Assembly (NCBI GenBank): GCA_964035575.1
Contig: OZ037864.1
Span: forward strand, 1,364,001 to 1,428,000
Origin: Rhynchopus sp. YZ270_cl-10
Taxonomy: Eukaryota > Euglenozoa > Diplonemea > Diplonemida > Diplonemidae
Direction of reading: 5' to 3'
DNA length: 64,000 nt
Numbering within the stretch: position 1 is the first letter of the stretch; every line of letters begins with the position of its first letter. Position numbers and translations under genes: made by a program. The notes beneath the pieces are model-generated. The model did not search any database. It was not told the origin of the DNA and saw only the letters and a program-made list of their open reading frames with translations. This document shows positions 20,852 to 30,876 of this stretch, one piece after another.

Positions 20852-20970
20852 TTTTGAATCCTCGGCCTTTTTTTTTTTTTTCTTCTTTTTTGGTACATTT
20901 AGTGCACCCAACTATACCTTCTATTCAGTAGAATAGTTAGTGTATGAAACCATTCTTTTTTCCCCCCCTG

Positions 20971-21004
20971 CAAGGTGGCGAAGCACGCAAGGCGTCGTCA
21001 CCTT
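20971..21004 (+). repeat. Hairpin repeat family A, diverged
   Basis: AAGGTGGCGAAGC, loop ACGCAAG, GCGTCGTCACCTT. AAGGTG and CACCTT close it perfectly although both differ from the consensus. Confidence 0.55.
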
Positions 21005-22229
21005 CCTTTTCTTCGAAAAACAAAAAAAAAAAAAAAAGCAAATTCTTTTTCGTATTTACAAAAAAAAGAGGAGACGACCCTGGTGGATAAACTCCATCTT
21101 TCGATTGAAAAATAATATCGTAATCTTTTCTTCGGGTGTTATTTGTGCATTCATATCTCTCTGATGTGATGTAGTACGAAAGATTAGTGATATTACAAAA
21201 ACTTGGATCTGGACGGTATCCGTTTGGACTATCAATTTTTTTTTAAAAAACTTCAGTAAGTAGCAGGGTAGTAGCTTGAAAGGTGCACTTTTCAAATGTT
21301 GCTGGTTTGCTGGTTTAGAAAAAAATTTTCCCCGGTTGAAAGCGGTCGTCGCGCGCTTCGCGCGCGCCTCCCTGCCAACCACTAAGTGGAGAGGCAAAGG
21401 GTAAATTTTGCGAGACAACAAAGAAAATGGAATATAATCCTGTGTGTACGGCGCTTGGTCTTGCACCTTCCACTAACCGTACGAAGTCAATACGTCTTCC
21501 AGAAGCAGGGGCCGTTGCAACGGTGGGTCATTTTGAAAAAATGGTCAACTTTTTGCAGCTTTGGTCAAGTTGCATTTGCGGCTGCAAAATGCAAGGGGAT
21601 TCCCTAAGACATTGTAAACTCTATTTTTTGCGGAGCAAAAAATTAATATAAAGTGGCGCCGCAGGCGAAAAAAAAATTAGGGCATAGTGCAAAACATGCA
21701 GCTTTTTACACCACAGAGTTACTTAATGAACCCTTTTTAGGGGTTCGCTTACGTGTGAGGCTTTCTTCTGTGAGTGGGAAAGTGGTGCGGGGGAGGCGAA
21801 AAACTGAATCCCGAATCCCACTTTTTTTTTTTATTTTTCCCCAAACCAGTAAACCAGCTCGTTCTGGTTTTGAAACCAGTAAAAGTACCCAAGCTATTTC
21901 CCTGGTAAGTAGCAAAGCCATCCCGTCCAACAAAATAGCCGTCATTGACTTCCGAGTCCTTTTGTCTAGGCGGGACGTTACTTACTGTACACGAAAAAAA
22001 AGAGGGGTGTGTGTGTGTGTGCTGATGTGGGGGTTTCTTTTTGTGTATATCACAATATGGTGCTGTCATGTTCTGACATACAGCAAATATGTAAATAAAT
22101 TTAAAGAAAAATCCCACCGTCTGCACAGTTACCCACCCCGCTTTTTGTTTCAAAAAAAATTTTTTGTTAAAGAGGTGGAGTGCTTTTGCTCATTGCACTG
22201 AAACAACAAAAAAATCAAAAAAAAAAGTG

Positions 22230-22266
22230 GTGGAGTGCATCCTTTTGGGTGTCTTGACTAATACAC
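22230..22266 (+). repeat. Hairpin repeat family H, variant
   Basis: GTGGAGTGCATCC then GGGTGTCTTGACTAATACA. Same order as the better copies at 35133 and 46095. Confidence 0.5.
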
Positions 22267-22287
22267 AAAAATAGTTAAAAGAAAGAA

Positions 22288-22319
22288 AGTGAAAGTTGTC
22301 CAGGTGACAAACTGCACTG
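22288..22319 (+). repeat. Hairpin repeat family G
   Basis: AGTGAAAGTTGTC, loop CAG, GTGACAAAC, TGCACT. Outer AGTG/CACT, inner GTTGTC/GACAAAC. Confidence 0.6.
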
Positions 22320-22412
22320 TTCGAACAAAATAAAAAACCAAAAATTCTCTCTCCTCTCTCGGGCAACCCGCAGGTACCTAAGGGAGTGACTACACCATTT
22401 TTTTTTCCCCAA

Positions 22413-22518
22413 TGTGACCAAGCGTGAAAATACAACAAAAAAAGATTGATGAATAACCAATGTTCAAAACATTAAGTAATCTAATCACACTAAGCATGTA
22501 AAGGCTGAGGGTCATCTC
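22413..22518 (+). repeat. Hairpin repeat family A split by a family I insert
   Basis: The left half GTGACCAAGCGTGA and the right half CTAAGCATG..GGCTGAGGGTCATCTC are separated by an A-rich stretch plus the 45-bp family I unit. Imperfect copies of the target (GACCAAGCGTG and CACTAAGCATG) flank the insert. Confidence 0.65.
22443..22487 (+). repeat. Family I, 45-bp hairpin insert, copy 1
   Basis: Begins AGATTGATGAATAACC, has AATGTT, loop, AACATT in the middle and ends AATCTAATCA. AGATT/AATCT form the outer stem. Preceded here by AAATACAAC and an A-run that copy 2 also has. Confidence 0.75.
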
Positions 22519-22720
22519 GCACCAAGAGCGGCACCGTTGCAAATTACGCACTTTTTTTTTATTTTTTTATTTTTTTTTCATTGTGTGACCACACTGCCTT
22601 TGGTTGCGTTTCTCTTGTTTTTTCTCAAAACAGTGATGCGCAAAAAAGGCAGTTCTTCCCATCCCTATACCACCTTTCTCACATTCCCACGGATATGATA
22701 GCCGGGAAAAAACCGTTCCC

Positions 22721-22753
22721 AAGGTGACTCAGCACAGTGAGGCTGAGATCCTT
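22721..22753 (+). repeat. Hairpin repeat family A
   Basis: AAGGTGACTCAGC, loop ACAGTGA, GGCTGAGATCCTT. The inner stem is CTCAGC/GCTGAG, again a paired change against the consensus. Confidence 0.65.
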
Positions 22754-22985
22754 CCACCCTTTTCGTATTGTCTTCTTTTCATAAGATCTTGCATGAAGTG
22801 AGGCTTATTTGAACGTTTTTTTTTCTCTCCCCCGCAGTGTGACTAATCCGTGCCATCTCAGTTGTGTTAATTATGATGTAATAATTGTATAAAAGGGGGG
22901 GAATCTTGAAAGATGTCCCTTTTTTTCTTTTCTTCAACTTTTTTTTTTTTGCGCGAGAAGTATCTCATCCGACACAAATAAAGAA

Positions 22986-23035
22986 AGTAGAGATTGCACA
23001 ACTGTGGCAACACAACCGAAGCAGCTACACCTACT
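22986..23035 (+). repeat. Hairpin repeat family G
   Basis: AGTAGAGATTGCACAAC, TGTGGCAACAC, then GCAGCTACACCTACT. Inner stem TTGC/GGCAA; outer AGTAG/CTACT. Confidence 0.65.
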
Positions 23036-24021
23036 CCAGCAATTCATTCAAAAAGCAAAAGGGGCAATTCACTGTCTTTTTTTTTTTGTTTTGTTTTTTG
23101 CCTTTTGTCCTCTTGACAATATGCACTTTGTTACTTTCACACACAAGAGATCTACTCTCCAAAAAAAAAAAATACATTTCTCCCCTCCACCCCAGTTCAA
23201 ACGACGTATGTGTCATAGATATTAGCAGTTCCTCGCATATCGTCACTGAACGTATTTGCCGTGTGTAGTATATTTTATTTTTTTCTTCTTTTTCTTTTTT
23301 GTTCTAATTTACGCGGTAGCCTTTAGATGGAGAGAAGGGCGTTTTCTCTCCCCTCTTCGCCTATATTATGTGAAATGTTCTCTCTCTCTGCTGGACTTCC
23401 TCGCACGGCATTAAGTCAAGACAGCAGGGTGCCAGTCTTTTTCTTTCCGTGCATTTTCTTCATCGATGCATGAAAGGGCTGGGAGGGAGCATTTTTTTCT
23501 CAGTGTGTGTGTTTAAATGCAGGTGTGTGTAATTTCTTGCACAGCAGTATGTATGAAGGTTCAACGTTACAGAACGTATAGGGCGACTGCAGGGAAATTT
23601 TTTTTTTTTTTTGTCACGTTCAAGATTTCTTTCTTGCAAAATAAAATTGAGTACAGACCTTAGTTACCTACCAAGGTGATTAGGGTTGTCTCTACAAAAA
23701 AAAAATCTAAAAAATAAAATAAAAACGAGCAACGGGGGTTGCCTATCTCACCCCGTATGCTCGACCTCTCAAATGTGAAGTGTGTGTGTTTTTATATTAT
23801 TGTTTGGTTTTTAGAGATTTTGACTCATCTGGCCAACTTCTCTTTTTATCAAAAAAGGAATCAGGCTGCTTTTTTTTTTAGCACCTTATTTTTATTTCCT
23901 GGAATCCGAGGAAATGGTATGGTATGTGTTGTGGGGGAAAAAAATTCAAAATGAAATCTATGGAGTTAGATACGACAGCAGCGGTGCTCTGCTCCTCTGT
24001 GTCTGGTTTTAAAAAAAAGAC

Positions 24022-24051
24022 AGTGAAGTTTGCACAGGTGGCAACTACACT
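24022..24051 (+). repeat. Hairpin repeat family G, short
   Basis: AGTGAAGTTTGC, loop ACAGGT, GGCAACTACACT. Compact copy with TTGC/GCAA and AGTG/CACT. Confidence 0.65.
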
Positions 24052-24409
24052 ATAGGTGCTTTCGGAAGTCGGTCAACGACCTGTCACGACCTGTCGGCGA
24101 CCTGTCAATATCGACCCCCTCCCGGAGCACCAACTATTCCAACAAATTTTCAAAAAAAAAAAAAATGTAAAAGAAGGAGGTTTTTGTTCAGCCATTCTCT
24201 TTACTCCCATATCCCCCCCCTCTATTTTTTTCACTCTTAACAGGTATTCCCTCCACACGATTCCCCCCAAAAACGGCTACATCAAATTTGCGGCAACTCA
24301 CCATTCCATCTTTCCCTCTTTTCCCCCTCTCCGCTTCCCCTTTCCCCACCCCCTCTCTCAAAAAAAAATTGTTTTGTTAAAATTTCCGGCTTTTTATTTT
24401 TATTCCCCT

Positions 24410-24758
24410 GGGAAATAAAGTATACGAAGGATTTGGCACTTTTAGCGGGATTTTATTTAATGATAATTTCACGCTAAATTTTGGTACATGTAGGTAGTAG
24501 GGCTGGAGGGACCGTCCAGCCTTTTTTAGCCTCCCTCCAGCCTCCTCAATCCCGCCAGCCCCTCAGCGGGCCTATCTAGGGGTCCGCGGGACCCGGTAGC
24601 GCTGGCGGGAGGGTAATGAGAGCTTTTTTTTTTTTTTTTTCACGCTCTTTTTTTTTTTTTTCCCTGAGAGCTTCCTGTGAGGACACATACTCGTTAGTTA
24701 TTGCACAATAAATAAGTCACGCTAAAAGTGCCAAATCCTTTCGTATACTTTATTTCCC
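24410..24758. mobile_element. 349-bp MITE with 38-bp inverted termini
   Basis: Left end GGGAAATAAAGTATACGA continuing to TTTTAGCG. The right end is its reverse complement with one extra base. The interior is GC-rich with strong secondary structure (GGCTGG/CCAGCC, CCCGCCAGC/GCTGGCGGG) and two long T-runs. No coding capacity. A second element with related TTTTAGCGG termini follows after 16 bases. Confidence 0.8.
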
Positions 24759-24774
24759 GTGAAATAAAATTACG

Positions 24775-24940
24775 TATTCACCTCCTTTTAGCGGATTATT
24801 TTGCGATACTTCACTTATTTTTTTCCCAGGCTCGTGCACTCAATTTGCCTCGCTTCGCTCGGCAAATTAAGTAGCCCTCGCCTGGGAAAAAAATGCGTGA
24901 AGTTATCGCAAAATAAAACCCCGCTAAAAGGAGGTGAATA
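24775..24940. mobile_element. 166-bp MITE with about 60-bp inverted arms
   Basis: Arms run TATTCACCTCCTTTTAGCGG, then a TTTTGCGATA block and a CCCAGGC block, and their complement. The centre is AATTTGCC with GGCAAATT. The TTTTAGCGG and TTCACGC blocks match the neighbouring element at 24410, so both belong to one family. Confidence 0.8.
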
Positions 24941-25196
24941 AATAGTTATTATTTTTTTAGCACCGCAATTTCTTCATATGGCGTCCATCTCCCCCTCCCT
25001 CAATCCCCCCCCCTCTTCAATAGTTCTTCAAAGTAAACGAAGTCCTACTTCCCCAAAAAAAAATTCCGCTCCCCAAAAAAGAAAAACGAAAAAAAAAAAA
25101 AAAAAAGAAGAAAAACAAAGAAAGAGTATCTCCCCTCCCTTCCTTCCCCTCCCGTTACGGTAGAGTCATGACTTTGCGTTATTTCTTTGGTTTGGG

Positions 25197-25221
25197 GGTG
25201 ACTAAGCACAGTTTTTCTAAG
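25197..25221 (+). repeat. Hairpin repeat family A, 3' part diverged
   Basis: GGGTGACTAAGCACAG, then CTAAGG without the CATCTT end. Confidence 0.45.
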
Positions 25222-25251
25222 GTATGCGTTTAGGACTGAAACATGGACTTT

Positions 25252-25315
25252 TGTAGGTACAGATGGACCACCCTAGCACACTCTAGGGTGGCTACACTTA
25301 TACAACCAAGTTTTC
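25252..25315 (+). repeat. Hairpin repeat family H, strongest stem
   Basis: CCACCCTAG, loop CACACT, CTAGGGTGG form a perfect 9-bp stem, followed by the family tail CTACACTTATACAACC and AAGTTTTC. Confidence 0.75.
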
Positions 25316-25364
25316 AAAAAACAAAAAGCAAAACAAAAAGGATCCAAAAATACAACAAAAAAAA

Positions 25365-25409
25365 AGATTGATGAATACCCAATGTTCAAAACATTAAGTA
25401 ATCCAATCA
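25365..25409 (+). repeat. Family I, 45-bp hairpin insert, copy 2
   Basis: Differs from copies 1 and 3 by two bases or fewer per half. Followed by GACTAAGC and GGTTCATCTC, the right half of a family A hairpin whose left half is missing here. Confidence 0.7.
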
Positions 25410-25759
25410 GACTAAGCTCGGTTCATCTCATGAGCCCTTCTTCCTTTTCTTCAGGGTGTTCTCTAGAGCAGCAGGTTTGCACCTTGTCAACTCCCTTTTT
25501 TTTATTTTTATTTAGATGGCATGTGTGACACAAGAGAAGGGTGTCCTCCATCTTTTTCAGGCTTTCTTTTCTATCCATACCCCTTACCCTTACCCTTTCC
25601 CAAGCACCGATTTTTTCCCCCCCTTTTTTTTGCTATTTTTTTTTCTTCGAAGGTGACTTAGTTTTAGATCATCTTTTTCGTATTTTCCACCCTTTCGGCT
25701 TTTTAGCTAGACCCCCCCCAAAGGAGAAGGAAAAGCTACCCTTTGCGTATTGTACTTTG

Positions 25760-25797
25760 CGGCCGCCCGCGTGGTACGGTTGAGGCGTTTTGCACTT
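25760..25797 (+). repeat. Hairpin repeat family B, diverged
   Basis: GCGGCCGCCCGCG then GTACGGTTGAGGCG and TTTTGCACTTTTC. Only the right half is close to the consensus. Confidence 0.4.
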
Positions 25798-26189
25798 TTC
25801 AACTTCTCTTTGTACCCAGGTGTTCTCATAGGTGGAACAGCTCTCCCTATCCCATCTTTTTGTTGTTGTTTTTTTTGTTGTTTTTTGCTCACATCCATTC
25901 TCACTTTTTTTTAGGGGGGGGCAGGGAGGGTTTTAGGTATCCAAACACTGCGACTCTTAACATCATCTTACCAACTTTGTAAAAGCAAAATATTTTGGAC
26001 AATAAAAAAGGGGCGGAACGTTTCTCTTGAGGATGGACGGCAATACGCCGTGGCCTTGAGTCAAATATTGCACCCTTTTTTTTTATTGACTGAGCCGCGT
26101 TTGAGCAGGTAGCAACTTTTTGTTTTTGAAATGAATATTTTGCACATGAAAAGCTCTAAAGGGTTACGAAATTGATTGCGAAGAGAAAA

Positions 26190-26238
26190 AGTAGTAGAGC
26201 ACACTCTAGGGTGGCTACACTAATACAACCAAGTTTTC
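26190..26238 (+). repeat. Hairpin repeat family H
   Basis: AGTAGTAGAGCACACT, CTAGGGTGGCTACACTAA, TACAACCAAGTTTTC. It keeps the loop and right arm of the copy at 25252 but has lost the CCACCCTAG left arm. Confidence 0.65.
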
Positions 26239-26358
26239 AGAAAAAGTAAATACTGGTCCCTGGGGGTCACAACGATTTAAAAAAAAGCAAAAAGGGGGTG
26301 AGGTTCAACTAACTTCTTAAAATTTCCCGTTTTTGCTGGTTTTTTATTTCGCACATGC

Positions 26359-26396
26359 AAGGTGACTAAGCACAGAGAGGCTTAGGGCCATCTTAT
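26359..26396 (+). repeat. Hairpin repeat family A, near-consensus
   Basis: AAGGTGACTAAGC, loop ACAGAGA, GGCTTAGGGCCATCTTA, then TAAAC. Confidence 0.8.
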
Positions 26397-26484
26397 AAAC
26401 TTTTATATAAACCTTCCTTTCGTTTGCGGAGGTGAGTTGTAAAGCAGTTGCGGGTAGTTCCTAAGCGCGGAACAGCTAATGTTC

Positions 26485-26518
26485 AAGATGACTAAGCACG
26501 AGAGGCTTTGGTTCATCT
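26485..26518 (+). repeat. Hairpin repeat family A, near-consensus
   Basis: AAGATGACTAAGC, loop ACGAGAG, GCTTTGGTTCATCT. The outer arms AGATGA/TCATCT are perfect. Only about 90 bases after the previous copy. Confidence 0.8.
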
Positions 26519-26882
26519 AGAAACCTTTTTTTTTTATTCTTCCACTCAATTGGTGTGGCCCGTTTTGCGGTTTTGCGTGTCTCAAGAATGGCCCAAAAGT
26601 GGGTTAAATCGAGGGGCGGGCCACACCACCAATACAATCTCATATAAATATGTTGATTATCCCCCATCGCCCCATTTTTTTAAGATATTTTTTTAAGTAT
26701 TTTTCCCTCTTTTTTCTTCAAATGTGTGATGATGTGTGATGGAGAAAGCGAACGTTCGTCGTGCACCTATGGGCTATTGGGAGGTGCAGAACACCGATTG
26801 TCTTTTTTTTTTTTTTTGTTCCCCGTGTTCAGGACAGTGAGTTAAATGTTACAGGCCTGACACCCTTGTCTAGATATTTTAT

Positions 26883-26989
26883 AATTGCCAAGAAGAAAAA
26901 AATATACAGGGTGTGTTGTGTTTCCAGGAGCGTGGGGGCCCCCCCATATCCACAGCATACCCTGTATTTTTTTTTTCCTATAGCAATTC
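26883..26989. mobile_element. 107-bp inverted-repeat element
   Basis: Arms start AATTGC, share an A-run, then TACAGGGT and TGTG. The right arm is the complement with a few changes. The centre is GGGGGCCCCCC. Too short to code. Likely a small MITE; no related copy was seen in the window. Confidence 0.6.
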
Positions 26990-27281
26990 CTTGTTTTTTT
27001 ATTATTAGAAAATGACCTCTGTCCATATTGGGTAGCCCCCATTCAATACCCAGGTATTGTCTTGGGTCTTCACACTTAAAATCAAAGCTTCAAAAATATT
27101 TTGGTTTTGAGTGAACCTGCTTTGTGTGGGTTTTTAGGGAGATTTCCTGTTGAAACAAGAAACAAAAAAAATGCTCAGATTTTGCACAAATATTTGGGAG
27201 GAAGAGGTCGTCTTGGAATGGACTGTCTCTCTGATTATTATCCCTTGAAGGTGAACCTTAGGTTCGTTATACAAACTTTGG

Positions 27282-27312
27282 AGATGTGTGCACGAGATGC
27301 ATATTCATCTTA
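27282..27312 (+). repeat. Hairpin repeat family C, consensus copy
   Basis: AGATGTGTGCA, loop CGAGA, TGCATATTCATCT. AGATG/CATCT outer stem and TGCA/TGCA inner stem. A family A copy starts 14 bases further on. Confidence 0.75.
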
Positions 27313-27325
27313 CAAGTTTTCTTAT

Positions 27326-27420
27326 AAGGTGACTAAGCACGAGAAGATTGATGAATAACCAATGTTCAAAACATTAAGTAATCTAATCAGACTAAGCACG
27401 AGAGGCTTAGGTTCATCTTA
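27326..27420 (+). repeat. Hairpin repeat family A split by family I with a 14-bp duplication
   Basis: The left part AAGGTGACTAAGCACGAGA and right part GACTAAGCACGAGA plus GGCTTAGGTTCATCTTA flank the family I unit. GACTAAGCACGAGA occurs exactly twice, at 27331-27344 and 27390-27403, so removing one copy and the insert restores a perfect family A hairpin. Confidence 0.85.
27345..27389 (+). repeat. Family I, 45-bp hairpin insert, copy 3
   Basis: Clean 45-bp unit between the exact 14-bp direct repeats. AGATT/AATCT and AATGTT/AACATT stems. Lacks the A-rich leader present before copies 1 and 2. Confidence 0.85.
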
Positions 27421-27506
27421 TAAATTATTCTTTCATTTTTTTTTGTTGATCCCTATACCTATGCTACCAATTTGTTGATTGCATATGTTGAAATACTTTC
27501 TAATGG

Positions 27507-27550
27507 GTCAGACCAGAGTTCCTAAATGCTTCATCGCTCCACACTATTTA
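27507..27550 (+). repeat. Hairpin repeat family F, incomplete
   Basis: GGTCAGACCAGAG, TTCATC, CTCCACACTATTTAGGG. The right GTCTG arm is missing. Confidence 0.45.
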
Positions 27551-27972
27551 GGGATAGAAGAGGAAGCGTTCACGCGTTTTTTTTTGTCTATTTTCTGTAG
27601 TGTGATAATACAGCTGATGTAGACCAAAAGGTTCTCAAGGGTATGTTTGTGTGTTTGATGACTAAGATGGGGGGGGGGGGGGGGGGTAATTCTTGCACAG
27701 AATATGGCCCCGATGGTTGTGTGTTCGAGGCGGGGACACTTCGCAGATTTAACAAAAAAAAAAAAAAGGGGGGACAAATCCTCTGCATTGGTCCGGCTTC
27801 TGTTATCTCCTCGAATAGGGGAGAAAACAAACCCTGCAAAACAAAAGTAAAAAAAATAAATAAATAATACTTTGGTGTGGCTGAATCAGGGGGGTGAATC
27901 GCACTTTATCACAGTTTTGTTAGCCATCGGGCGTAACCAACCAGACTTTCAGTGTTGGTAGTATCCAACTAG

Positions 27973-28340
27973 ATGGGGGGAAACGTGGAGACCCAGACAC
28001 AGTGCACAACATGCAATATGGCGGGAATTATTTGTATGGTGAATATCTCCGAAAAAATGTGCGTGAAATGTGAAAACTGTGCTGCGTGATGCGTTTAATA
28101 ATTTTATGCGATACAGTACGAAATATCAGAACTTTTGCTTACACATTCGCTACACATCCTGGAGACAACTTAACAAGTTTGTCACAAGACTGGTCCTCGA
28201 ACCAGCAGAGGGTGGTACACAATTTTACACAACTTGAAGTGGTTGCAGAAAGGCTCCACCTCAATTCCTGTGGTTTACCTTACCCTAGTGTAATTACCCC
28301 CAAAAAATCCAAAAAAGGTCCTAAATTTGGGGATCGTTGA
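27973..28340 (+). CDS. Weak two-exon candidate, Cys-rich small protein
   Basis: An ATG at 27973 opens a short frame with six cysteines as CTTC, C and CVKCENC, a zinc-ribbon-like pattern. It reaches a TGA at 28087. If 28086-28129 (GT...ATATCAG) is an intron, the frame continues through 28340 and gives about 107 residues ending in a Lys-rich tail (PKKSKKGPKFGD). The join keeps frame, but the intron would be only 44 nt, shorter than all others here, and codons are more AT-rich. I do not recognise the protein. It could equally be two chance frames. Confidence 0.25.
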
Positions 28341-28790
28341 CACACTGTTATCGCGCTTTTTATCACCCCATTCATCCACACCAATAATCCGTGCTTAATA
28401 CGCTCTCCTGATAGGAAGGGCAGTGCAGATGAGGCTACGTTATTATTTTTGTTTGTTTTGTTTTGGCAAAGCCATTAGGTTTTCTTTTACATCTTCTGTT
28501 GTTGTCCAATGGGTACTTTGTACTTTTATCGTGGGTCAGTAGGTGTCAATAACTACCATTTTTTTTTTTTAAATGTTCACAAACGGTGCGGAATATTTAC
28601 GAGGAAGGTGGGTCTGTATCAGTAGTGGTATCCAACAATGTGGTCAAAAAGCTCCCTGTGTATTGGTATCACCATTGCAAATCTCAAGAGATGCGTTGCA
28701 CGAAGTGTTGCTGAATCGCAATGATGGGCATATTCTCATCACGTTATCTCGACACCTTCCTCTTTTTCTTTTATTTTTATTTTTTTTTTA

Positions 28791-28830
28791 CAGTGCCTGC
28801 GTCCGCCGATGAACGGTGAGGCGTTTGCAC
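28791..28830 (+). repeat. Hairpin repeat family B, consensus long form
   Basis: CAGTGCCTGCGTC, CGCCG, loop ATGAA, CGGTGAGGCG, TTTGCACC. Directly after a T-run ending ACAG. Confidence 0.8.
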
Positions 28831-28980
28831 CTTTCAATTTCTCTTTCTTTTAGTTCTTTTTGCAAATTGTTTGCAACCATTTTTGATAAATGAGAGTGAT
28901 CTTTTTTGGAAAGACGATATTACGTTATGTACTTAAAAACTCCGTTTTCTTTAGCATTTTATTTTGTGTCGCTTTTAGGG

Positions 28981-29140
28981 TCAGACGAGAGCTTTTTTAG
29001 ATGCAAACCACGAAATGGATGGTTGGGGTCCACCCCCGATACCAAGGTACACTGTCATGAGAGGGCTTTGTATTTCAAGTCAATTTTAAAAACTTCTCTT
29101 TCTCTCTACCACACCATCGGGAAGAGGTGTGCCGTCTGTC
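28981..29140 (+). repeat. Hairpin repeat family F interrupted by family D
   Basis: The left arm TCAGACGAGAGC and right arm CCACACC..GGTGTGCCGTCTGTC of family F are separated by a family D copy (28999-29078). The F half-sites match the uninterrupted copy at 20790. Confidence 0.7.
28999..29078 (+). repeat. Hairpin repeat family D inside family F
   Basis: AGATGCAAACCACG, AAATGGATGG, GGGTCCACCCC, ACCAAGGTACACTG, GAGAGGGCTTTGTATTTC. GATGCAAA can pair with TTTGTATT to close the unit. Confidence 0.7.
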
Positions 29141-29350
29141 AGTGTCCTATCCTCCGGGTGACGTGGTGCCCGAGCCTTGCCTCATATTTGCGAAAAGTCG
29201 AGAGGTAACGCAAGGCCAGAGTAGACTTTTTACTGCACCATATTTTTTTTTATATACAATTGTGCACGGCTTCATCTTACAACTCTATTTTGATTTCAAC
29301 GCCATCGAACGACCTAGACAAGGGTACTTTCGATGACTCCCCCCTTTTTT

Positions 29351-29449
29351 GAAATGGATGCAGGACTGCATGGTTCCACGACCGGTCCACCCACGGTGCA
29401 CCGGTCGTGTATCAAGGTACAATGTCACGGGCGGGCTTTGTATTGCAAG
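29351..29449 (+). repeat. Hairpin repeat family D with perfect 10-bp stem
   Basis: GAAATGGATGC, GGACTGCATGG, then CACGACCGGT and ACCGGTCGTG as a perfect stem, ATCAAGGTACAATG and GGGCTTTGTATT. The stem bases differ from other D copies while pairing is kept. Confidence 0.75.
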
Positions 29450-30039
29450 GGCAGTATAACCCCCTCTTTCTCGCGGTCTCAAGACCGCGGTTTAGCGGCC
29501 TCCGGGCCAGGGATTTTTTTTTTTTTAATTATAATAGGCGCGGGGAATCCCCTTGCATTTTGCATCCAAAATAATGCAACATGACCAAAGCTGCAAATAG
29601 TTTACCATTTTTTTTTTCAATATGACCCCATAAAGTGAGGGAAAATCATCTGCCTATGGCTCTGTGTTGTGTTGTTCGTGGTAAGAAGCAAACTGTGCCA
29701 CTAGTACCCTGATTACAAGTCAATTTTTCTTTTTTTTTCTTTCATTCCTCAGGCTGGCTTACGGAAGTCAGTTGGCGGTGCATCAATGACTTCCATTTTT
29801 CTCTCGTTCAATCCCGCGTACTGTGTTCTACTCCACGCTATTCTCACCTCTCGTTTCATGGACACCGTTACGTCCCTCCAGTAGTCTTCTGAGTGGTTGA
29901 TCCACTACGACACTTTTGACAAAAAGAAAATTACGCCCCCATTACCATCTTCGGAGGTAATATCTTCACCACCTACACTAACACCTTGTTTTACCTCCCA
30001 AAGTGCAGCATCTCCGGGGTTCGATAACCCGCGGAGTAT

Positions 30040-30082
30040 CAGTGCCTGCGTCCCAGAGGCGTTTCATTTTATTTTATTGCAC
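30040..30082 (+). repeat. Hairpin repeat family B interrupted by an AT-rich insert
   Basis: CAGTGCCTGCGTC and GAGGCGTTT, then about 14 bases of ATTTT repeats, then TTGCACT. Removing the insert restores the short B form. Confidence 0.6.
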
Positions 30083-30674
30083 TCAACTTCACCTTTTTTA
30101 AAATTTTTAAAATTGGCTGAAATTGAGTGATTGTCGGCACAACATCACACAAAAAAAAACCCCCCCGTTTGCTTAGGTTTCATCCAGCCAATACTTATTT
30201 GCTTCTTTTCTTGACGTTGCTAATTGATCAGTCAATATGACAAACAAAAAAAAAAAAACAACAACAAAAAAAAACGTTGATTTCTGCATCTTTGCTTCCT
30301 TTGAAAAGGAGTCAGCTTGACAACCCCTACTTTCCCCCCTACTTCTGAACCTGCTATTCTCATATACAGAGAAAACAAAGCAGCGACAAGAAAAAAATGG
30401 GGAGAAAAAAATGATAGCCTTACATGTACACACTTATGCTTTAAAAAAATCCCCACGAAAATAGTTTTTCGAAGAGAGAAAAAAAAATGTTCGAAGAAAA
30501 ACACCCAATTTCGACGGTTAGAATTTGCCCCCCCCCCTAAACTGAGGAGTGAGAGGGGGCTTTCACTTAGAAGCCCTCTACACGCCCCTCCAAAACCCCC
30601 TCCTTTGTTTCTCGTTTAATAGTATACATAACTAAGCGAGAATTGCCTCCATTGCCTTGTCTTTTACTTTACTA

Positions 30675-30783
30675 AAGGTGACTACTTAGGAGGTTAAATG
30701 CCCCATATTATAGCCGTGTCTGCACCTTAAAGGGGGGTATGGTGGTTAACCACCCCCCAGTCAGCGAGGCTTAATCTCATCTT
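30675..30783 (+). repeat. Hairpin repeat family A interrupted by about 80 bp
   Basis: Left arm AAAGGTGACT, right arm CAGCGAGGCTTAATCTCATCTT. The insert contains GGTGGTTAACCACC, a perfect palindrome, but no family I unit. Confidence 0.55.
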
Positions 30784-30876
30784 TTTTTGATATCAAATTT
30801 TCTTGTCCCCACCCCCACCACCCACCCAGTTAAAAGAAGAACTGTGTTTTCTATGAATATCACGTTCTTTTTTTAT

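Noticed and set aside
30005-30040. tRNA-like TTCGATA loop with GGGG/CCC stem
   Set aside because: No matching acceptor stem, D-arm or anticodon arm found upstream.
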